In this document: in pieces, positions 1-9,700 of the stretch
How the letters are laid out: each line of letters begins with the position of its first letter
Numbering within the stretch: the first letter of the stretch is position 1
DNA from: a virus
Strand: one strand, 5' to 3'
IMG/VR virus record: IMGVR_UViG_3300024346_000486
Span: 1 to 24,577 of that record
DNA length: 24,577 nucleotides
Position numbers and translations under genes: made by a program
The notes under the pieces: model-generated
Told to the model about the DNA's origin: nothing
Seen by the model: only the letters and a program-made list of their open reading frames with translations
The model's database searches: none

Positions 1-763
1 TCCTACTATCAGTACCATAAGCAAGGTTTCTTCTTAGAGATGCTTGGTTATCAGCTTTAGATATCCCTACATGCATCCCAGGGTCTCGTGAGACTCTCCA
101 CGCTGATGTTTGACTACAACCAATGTTACACCAACTATTTCTTCCAGATCCACTACAGTGAGATGCTCGACTACCTACTAAAGAATATGAAGTAGATTCT
201 TCGGTAGGGTCTCCATGACTATGTGAAGGAAGATGCTCTACACCTAATTCAACTACACTATAGTTTGCAGTGAAAAAGTATGTCCCTTCCGCTACTTCCA
301 TATCATCATAAATTGCTTGAAAACTTACTGCAGTTGATATTTCTTCTCCAACTAAATCTAATGTAGAAATCCAAAATGTTTGAGAATTATTACCCGTATC
401 GCCATTAGTACCTTTTCCAATAATGGACCAAAATGGGTCATCAGATATAGAATTGGAGAATGGTTTATGTGCATCTCCTTTGGCACTCAAATAATTATAA
501 TGACCAGCAACTGCATCCATGATACCTGGTTGACCTTGAGTCAGTGGTGGCAACTTAAATGTGCTGCCAGCAGTGCCTCCATAACTATTACCTATCACTC
601 TGAATAAGATAGGATACTTTGTATTTGAAATTGTAGCGCCATTACATACAGTCCACCCAGCAGGTAATTGACCTTGGTCAGATGCCCATGGGATAATACA
701 TCCCACAGGCAAACCTTTCATAGACCTTACTCTATTGTATTTTGTTACGTCTGCGAATGCCAT
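1..763 (-). CDS. Tail-collar domain short tail fibre protein (gp12-like), 3' end beyond left edge
   Basis: An uninterrupted minus-strand frame of 254 codons starts at the ATG at 761-763 and is still open at base 1, so the C-terminus is missing. It starts MAFADVTKYNRVRS and carries the phage tail collar signature at about residues 18-75: LPVGCIIPWA, LPAGWTVCNG, YPILFRVIG and GGTAGSTFKLPPL. Farther on, HLPSHSHGDP (His181 and His183) resembles the HxH metal-binding motif of T4 gp12 and long-fibre tips, where three chains share a metal ion. In T4 the short fibres anchor the baseplate to the host surface; that role is inferred here. The start lies four bases after the stop of the giant structural gene, so the two are probably co-transcribed and may act together in host contact. 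The family call is firm. Whether this is the true gp12 equivalent or another collar-domain fibre cannot be decided. Confidence 0.85.
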   Translation of the reverse strand, partial: MAFADVTKYNRVRSMKGLPVGCIIPWASDQGQLPAGWTVCNGATISNTKYPILFRVIGNSYGGTAGSTFKLPPLTQGQPGIMDAVAGHYNYLSAKGDAHKPFSNSISDDPFWSIIGKGTNGDTGNNSQTFWISTLDLVGEEISTAVSFQAIYDDMEVAEGTYFFTANYSVVELGVEHLPSHSHGDPTEESTSYSLVGSRASHCSGSGRNSWCNIGCSQTSAWRVSRDPGMHVGISKADNQASLRRNLAYGTDSR

Positions 764-767
764 TAAG

Positions 768-3700
768 TTAAATCTCCATTAAGAACCAACCTTGCTGCTC
801 GCCAGCGACACCGTTGCCATCTGCATCAGTATTACCGACATAGATGAGACCGAAACCAGCGTTTGGTGTATTGACAACCAATTCACCACCACCATAGTTA
901 GAAGCACCACCAAGACTACTACCAGTTGCTCCACCTTGAAGTTTAACTCCAAGGGGTGCTCTGACAACTAAATTAACATTATAGTTGAGTGCTCCACCAA
1001 CATCAACAACTCTGATTGTGTCACCAGTTATTGCTTCAGATGGCAGACGTAAGACCAAAGTAGAAGAAGGTCTTACGAGATATTGTAGATTTGGAGCAAG
1101 GAGATATGCACTAGAATCATTATTACCTTGTGTAGAAACAAAAATTGTCTTTCTACCACCATTTCTGTTATAGAAGTTTTCATGACCAAATGCTTCAATA
1201 GAAGCGTCACCTCTAATTCTAAATGGTTTTGCGTTATTCTCCCCTAAGTTATTAATACTTAAGTAGTTATCAGCAACAGAAGGAGAGTTGGTATATGTGC
1301 CATGGACAGTAAGAGTTGCTCCTGTGTTAGCGGATGTCAACGCTCTACCAATCACTGTGCTACCAAGTTGAGCATCAACAGAGAATCTAGTAGTGAAAGG
1401 ATTACTACCAGTTTCAGTATTAGCAGAATTTTGTAGCGTGCCAACTGTAAGGTCATTACCCGCTCTCAGTGTGCCTGCTACCTTGGTGTTACCAGTGGCA
1501 CCCAAGACTTCAAGAGCAATATTTGTAGCAGCATCAGTCCTACTCTTATCAAAGTTTCCTGTAGCAAAGAAGGAATCCTTGAAGATTTTGAAATCTGCAC
1601 CATTGTATAGTTTAGTATCACCAGAAGCAGACTCAACGTAGAATTTAGGTAGAGCACCGTTAGTAATTACAAAGTATTGCTTACCAGGATTGCTAGTATT
1701 CGTATTACCACTTAACTCAATAGAGTTGTGGACTGTTAAGTTACCACCACCTGTAGTCTGTAGTGTAGATCCAGTAGCAGTGCTACTTTGTAATCCTGTC
1801 GAATCAGCAAAATTCTGGTCATTTGCTGCATTAATAAATGGTTTTGCAGTATCATAACCAATAACAACGTCGCCAGTAACTTGTGTCTGACCAGTTGTTG
1901 AGATTACCTTAAATACTTCCAAAGCATCTGTTTCAGCTCCTTCAATACCAAAATCACCATTGTTGATAGTAAATGACTGAGCATCAGCAGGGTTGATAAC
2001 AGAGATTCTGACATATTCACCACCAGTGTCTAGGTCATTCTTATTCAATCTGAATAAGTCATCAACTTTAATGTTTGCAGAGAATTCAGCAACATTGACA
2101 ACCTGATCTGTCGCAGTTAGAGGTGATGGGAAGATATAGGAAGCATTTTGCTGCTCGACTAATCTGAAGATTCTAGAATCATCTTCATGAGCGGCAGCTG
2201 CGGTGCCTCTTTGTCCTCTAATAACCTGGACAGAATACGGGATTGGAGCATCTGGGACTAGTGATGTTGGATAATCAACTGTCTTGACAATTTCAGCATC
2301 AATCAATAGAAGTTGGTTAATGCTAACACCTGATGGGTTATTAATAGGCAATTCATAAATTTCCTGACCATCCGTTGTGAGATTACCAGTTTTGAAATTG
2401 TCGTCGCCCCAAGGTATGTCACCAGATGTATCAATTCTGGTAGACTGCAGTTGCAGTCTTGTATTACCAGCATCTGTTGCACCACTTACTAATCCAATAA
2501 CAATAGAATTATCAGATGCATCTTTAAGAGTAAATCCTGTAGAATCTCTATCATCAATATAATATGTGGTGTTAGTAGATATTCCAGTTAGATTGCCTGT
2601 ATCAAAGAAGACAATAGCATCATTTGCACTATATGGTGCAGATGCGACAATCAGTTTGCTACTGGAAACAGTAGTAATACTCAATAGTCCGTCTAGATTC
2701 TTAACTACTGAGAAGTAGTCAATATTGAGGTTTGCAAGACTACCAACTGCTTGGTTTTCACCAACATTATCTCTAATAACAGTACCTGTAGTAGATGTTG
2801 TTGCAACATCACCACCTGCATTGCTATATGTAAATGTATTGGTGCCAGTAACCGTTACGCTAACAACACTAGTTGGATTGAATGAGTTGAAACTTGTTTC
2901 AATCTCAACATTATTTCCAGTTGTTAACTGATGCGAATCAATTGTAGTAACAGTAGCGACGTTAGAAGTTCTAGAAACATTAGCAACTCTGATTAAACCA
3001 AAGACGTTTCTATCAATACCAAGGTTAGTATTCTTAAGACCACCATTCTGAGTCATGTCTGACTCGAATAAAGAAGACCCTAAGACATGCAGACCGTTTC
3101 TAATCTTAGAAGTACCTGCAACACCACCAATCTCTAGTGTGCCAACACTAAGACCAATCTGAAGTTTGGTAAGTCCACTCTCAAACATCTTAAACTCACC
3201 AGTTGGTGATGTGGTGTTAATTTCACCACCATTAAGTGTCAATACACCATCAACAATCGTCTGGAAGTTTTTAACATTGAAGACACTATCTTGGTTGTTA
3301 GCAAATGCGCCACCAACAGTGATAAGTGACTTGTATGCTGTGTTATTATTTGCTACCGTGCCAATATTAACTGTAGAATCAGTAGAAGAAGTGTGAATAT
3401 CTAATGTGGTAGCAGCCGTAGATGCTGTGCCGATGTCAATATTCTGGAATCCTGTAGCAAGATTACCAATCTGAATGTTTTGTGCATAACCAGCAACAGT
3501 TAAACCTGTTGTAGTTGACTGGTTAGCGATGGCAAAGTTTGTGCTAGTGGAGCGAATATCGCCACCATTTACATCAATGTCAGTCTCGAAGGTAAAATCT
3601 CCAGTAATTCTAGCATCACCAGAAACAACGAAGTTTTTATCTAGTGCTGCATCATTAACGTTAATACCAACTCTACCGTTATCTGTATCTGCTGTTCCAC

Positions 3701-6700
3701 TCTCAGACCTACTTGCTTGTGATAGAGTTGTGGTTGCTACTCTAAATTCTGCAGTTGAATCTTCATTTGCACTATCACCACCAACCAAGAGAGCATAATT
3801 AGATGCCTGAGGGGTGCCTCCAGTGCCGTCAGATAGTGTTGTTTGCGTCCTACCGCTAATGTATGTCGTGCCGACAATATCAAGGTTTGCTCTTGGATAT
3901 GTGGCAGTAGAAACAAATCCATCAGTATAATCACTAGAAACTGCTCTAGCAACTGTGTTAATACCTAATCTATAATCACCATAAACAGAAGTTTCTGTGC
4001 GTAGTGCTTCTGCACCAATAACACCAGTTTCCTTCCATTCAGATTCTCCTAGTGCAATCTCAATAGTTGGTTGAGTAGAGTCAGAGTTGACAGAATAGAT
4101 GTAAGGACCATTACCAACTAAGAGAGTCTCAGATCCTCTTTCAGTAATGAGATAAACATAACTATTTGACTCCAGATACTCGTAACCTTCAGCAGCATTA
4201 TTATATACAGTATGGACACCATTTAGTGTTGCCAATGTATCAATAGCACCAGTGATTTTAATCTGACTGGTTAAAGTAATACCTAAAGATGCACCAGGAT
4301 TAGACGCGCTGAAGTTAGTCTTACCAACTTGGAATATAAGTTTAACAACATTGAGGTTTGGATAGAATTCAACACCTGTAACATCAATTGCAGATTCGTT
4401 ACCAGCAGCAACTTTTAGAGTATATGGGACATAAGCGTTAGAATATACCCACCCAAGTGATCCTGTAAATCCAACTTGTCCACCTTTGAATAAAATATCA
4501 CCCGATAATGGGACAGTAGACCCAAAGGAGATAGACTGTGAAGAGTTGAATCTAGCCTTGGTGCCAGACTGATCCTGATTAGGTGCCATATTATCAACAC
4601 CTGACCTCAGAGTATATCTCTGTGTGCCTCTTGGATTGAGGTCAAAAATAGCAGCTCTTACTCTATTCTTATCAATAATGATATCACCAGCTCTTGTAGT
4701 ATCAAGTAGTGGGTCATCATCACCAGGGAGGACACCTTGTCTATCACCAGGACGTGATACGATTGTGAGTGAAGGAGGAGTCATCTTCGCTTCAAACTCA
4801 GGGTCCACATTAACAGTGATAGGAGAGTTAAAGAAGTTTCTTAAGTTAGGTGGAGCATTGAGAGTAATGATATTCTCAAACGTTACGGGGTCTTCAAAGA
4901 CAGTAACGAGACTACCGAATTCACCATCTTCACCATCTTCTTCTTCCAGAATTAGTGCGTCTAGGAATTCTTCTTCACCAGTAATAGCGTTAATCTTACG
5001 ATTACCGATATACAATTCACCATTAGAGTTGATGCCAGTGTAGAAGACAATACCTGCATCTTGCTTCTTAGCCTGTGCGTAGTAGTCTTGAATGTCAGTT
5101 AAGATAACTGTCTGTCTGACAGGGAAACCAGTTGAGTAGTTACCAGGACCGAATCCAAGATACTCAAACGTATGGTTACCAGCACGAGCAATAGATGGAC
5201 GGCGCAATTCGATGAAGAGTTTCTGCTCTAGTGGGAATCCAGAGTCACCTGCAATAGGAATTAGTCTCTCTTCTGCTCCAGATGATGCAGCACCAGTTTG
5301 TGCCTTAATTTCATTACTGCCAGTATAACTGTAGTCCCCAGACCCAGGATTAGAAACAAAATCTAAGATTGCTTCCTTAGTAGCAGAATTCTTAGCATCG
5401 TTGATTGTAACTAAACCATGGATATAGTTGTCAGCAGCACAAGATGCTGCTGGTGGGTCAAGGAGTGTAGAATCCTGGTTACCACCCTGCTCATCACTAC
5501 CATCATACTGGAAGAGTAATGGGTCATTTTTGTAGGTGAGAGGATATAGTCTAGATACAGGCTGACTAAACTTGAATTTTCTAAAGTTTTGCCCAACACC
5601 AGACCCTAAAGGTAAAGGTGCAATATCACCACGAACTACAGTTAGATAGTAGACACCATCTTGCTGACGTGGGATTCTTCTCTGAATCTCTTCGATACTA
5701 TAGATGTAGTATGTTTCGGTTAGGTCAGATGTATCTTCGACGCTAACAACTCTGTACTGTCTAGCAGCATCATCAGTAATAACATCACCAGGAGTGATGC
5801 AGTAGACGTTAGATGCTTCAACACCATATAAGAAGTCTTTCTTGTCTTCTTTACCAAAGTTAGGTCTATCCAAGACTTCAGCAGTAACGTCTGCTTGTCC
5901 TGAAATAGTTTGTCTGATATATGTTTGCTTGTTATCAGCAAAATCTAACGACCCGTTTACACCTTTAAGGATTAGATAGTTAAACGCTTCTAGACCACCT
6001 TCTACATTCTCAGTGCCAAACCATGAGTGGACAGTTGCACTACCAGTATAATCACCATACCAGGTAACAGTAGACCCCTCAACAAAGTCACCGTTACCAC
6101 CTTGAGGTTGTCCAACCTTAACTGATACAAATCTTTCTGCTTTGAGTGACTCTAGGTCTAGACCATGGTCAAAGACCGTCATCTCTAGATACCCATCAGC
6201 ATTTGTCCTTGCAGACTGAATGGTGAAAGATATATTAGATTCTGTCTTTGTGCCCTCAATACGCTTAGCAAAGACTGGATTGTATGGGTCATACTCAGTT
6301 AGAGCAGCAGATACGCCAAGTCTTTCTCTTGGTGATGGACCTTCTTCAAAGAATGTAGCATCTTTCTGGACACCAGAAGCAACTGGTTTGAGAAGTAATT
6401 TCTGTGGTAGAAGTTTTCTCTTCTCGTCAGTTCTGAGTCTGATTGCAAAACCTTCAAGCGGGTCTCTAACATCATCGCGATAGTTAGGAATGACATAACG
6501 TAGTTTGTATGACTTATCCTCTTTCTTTCTAGAATCGTCTGCTCTATAGAAGAATGCGTCAGGAGTGCGGGGTGGCTTATTGACATAGAGACTTCCTCTC
6601 GATGCATCCGCCATAGTGATTCTTTGATAAATCTCATTGCCAGATTGCAGAGTTTTGATATACCAAGATTGCTGTGCGGCATCATAACCCAGAGGACTTC

Positions 6701-9700
6701 TCTTCTTGGTTGCAAAGACGTGGAATGACTGACCACTTGGGAAGTTAAACTGGACAGCATTCTGCTTGTCGATAGCATTCTGGACAGTAAGATATAGCGA
6801 GAATTCGTTATTCTTAGTGTAAGTTGCTGGGCGACCGACATAATATGGTCTATCAATCTCTAGTCTACTACCAGTAGTCTTGGTGGGTAAAGTATCGAGA
6901 GCAGCACCAACTGCTTCGCCATTAACTAGATTTGCTTCTAGTGGATAGAAGAATACTTGCTGAATTTGGACACCATTGATAGCGGTATCAAAGACGTGGT
7001 TGGTAGTAGTCTCAAATACTCTGGAGCTAATTAACTCACAAGTATAACGATGTAGGTCATAGTTAACATCAGTTAGATACTGATGGACTTCAATCTCAAT
7101 ATCTTTACTGATTGTAGCAGTTTCAGACGAATAGATATAGTTACCTGCAGTAGCATTTTCAGGGCTAGTTGCAAGCATGAATGTTTGAGAATCATTAAAC
7201 TGTGCTGTCGCACCTCCAGATGAATAATCATTTGGTTGTGTAATCTTACCAGGAGCAATGATATAATACTTGGTATTAGTATCAAATCCTTTTGGTAGTC
7301 TAACCAGGCGCTTATCAACAGTATCATTTGCTGCTTTAGGCACAAGTCTAACAGGTGTGCCAGTTTCCATATTGTGTGGATTAGCACCACCAACACGGAA
7401 TAGTGTTGCTCTGGTTGCAAAGTCAGAAGTGTTGACTAGTTGAGAAACTAGAGGCTCTGCATCTACACCATTACGGATGATGCTGTCAACCACGCGCATC
7501 TTCTCAATAATAGCATCTTTTGTGCCTGCACACTTATCTGCACTAGAATCAAGAGTAATGCTATTATCTTTCTGTGGAGAATATCTAACAATATATTCAT
7601 CACTACCAGAATTTCTAGGAGGTAGTGGTCCTGTGCTCTCTAATGCCTCAATAAGGATATCAAACTCAGTAGCAATAGTGTAAGCAACATCAGCACAAAC
7701 AGGGACACCTGCTGTAGATGTATCAATAGTCAAATCTAAATTATAATCTAGAGTATTGCTTCCGTCCTTAACATATAGTGGGTCTGTAGCAAGACCATCA
7801 CCAGTTCTCCAATTACGCATTGCAAGAATTGCAAGGTCTCTTACCTTCTTATATGCATATACACTGATATTCAACTCTCCATATAGAGACTCTACCCCAG
7901 CGTTATATGTTGTAGCAGGTATTGCTAGAGCAGAATTATTAAGTTTATCAATTAGAATACCGAATAGAGTATCGATATTATTTCTTACATCTAAACAAGC
8001 ATTAGGATTATCGTTGGGGATATTAGGTCCAGCAACATCGACCTGAGCAGGTCCAGTAGAAATATCAAAGTCTCTGATATTGAGTTGATTAGTTACTGCT
8101 TTGAAGCATAGGTCTCTTGCTTCTGCAAATGCAGTGACTGATTGTGCCAATTCTCCTGCAAGACCATTACTGATAAGAGTATTACCAGTGCTATCAAAGT
8201 AAGATAGAGTTGCATTAATAACATTATAGTTACCACCAAGACCCAAATCTTCTGCAATTGCATCAACAACAATACCAATATCACGCTTGCACTTCTCTTG
8301 GAAGGAAGGTGAGCTGCCATAATTGATTCCAGGCACCGCAGGATTAGTTGTTGTGCCAGTAACCATATCACCCTGGCGGATTCTACCGAAAATAATCTCC
8401 GATAAAGTGTTTACAGTTGCTTGGACATTAGAGCAAGACTGCGAATCTTGGTTATTTGTAGTAACACCAGGAGTGCCAAATACACTGATACCAGACCCAG
8501 CATTTCCAGGTTGTGGGTCACCAGTAAGAGTCAAATCTTTAGCAAATAACTGGTTGTTAAATGCCAACTTCATCGTCTCAATCGCTGAAGTGAATGCAGT
8601 GATTGAAGGACCTTCTTCTCCCTGTAAACCTGCAGCAATCCATGCTTGCTCAACAGTATCTACAGTAACTACTAGGTTATCAGCAATATCTACACCACCG
8701 ATAGACCCACCAGGAATAGTGATACTGTCACTGGCATCGTAACCGTATCCACCATCTAGGATAGTTACACTGTCAACTACGCCACTAGAATCCCTAGTTA
8801 CACGGAAAGTAACTCCTACACCAGACCCATTAGTAGTGGTTTCTACACCATTATAAATTCTATCTGCTCGGTTAAGTAGAGTTGTGCCTGCAGCAGGAGT
8901 GAAGGTTAATACCTTACCATTTACATTACCTTCAACAAAGTATTGCTTAGCAAAATCAATGGTGTAAGAGTTGCCGAGTGTTGTGAGGTCTGTAGAGATG
9001 GCATCAATAAACATGCCCACGTCGCGCTTACACTTAGATTCACCATCAGTGATGATGCTGCCAGCAGACTCATTAGGTAGTGAGTTAGTATTTCCTGCTG
9101 TAAGTGCTGCAACAATAATACTGTTTAGGTTATCAATATTAATGCGGACATTAGAACAGGATAGTGTAGATTCATTGTCACCAGTAACACTGTCTGCAGT
9201 GATTGTTAAATCTTTAACTGTTAAATGATTGGTGACTGCTGCCTTCATCAACTCAGTTGCCTTGTTATAGGCAGTAATAGTCTGTGCCTCTTCACCAGTT
9301 AGTGACCCAGCACCAGGACCATTAAAATACTCTAAAGTAAATAGTCTAGTATATCTGTTACCACCTTGGAAAAGGTCGAGGGAGACAGAATCTACGAAGA
9401 TTGTAAGGTCACGAATACAAGATGCAGGACTTGGATTTACAAATCCAGGATGTTGGATGACAATCTCATCATATGCGCTTTGGACAATTTGAGTTTTATT
9501 CTGTTGAATTAGACGATATCCATCTGCAAATCTACCACCAGCATCTGTTTGTGCATCACCTGGAAAATAGAAATCTGGATGAGCAATAGCGACTGCAGCA
9601 ACTGCTTTGTCTTCAATATGCTTCTTATTCTGCTGGATTAAGCGATAAGCATCCTTATAACGTCCATATACATTAGTCTGAGCATCTCCACCATCGCTAA

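Noticed and set aside
380-607. 75-aa plus-strand frame near the left edge
   Set aside because: Antisense to the collar-domain gene, which is open across the whole stretch and has clear family motifs.
6299-6856. 185-aa minus-strand frame within the giant gene
   Set aside because: It overlaps the giant gene in another frame, is rich in Leu/Ser/Met without any motif, and would break the long well-formed frame.
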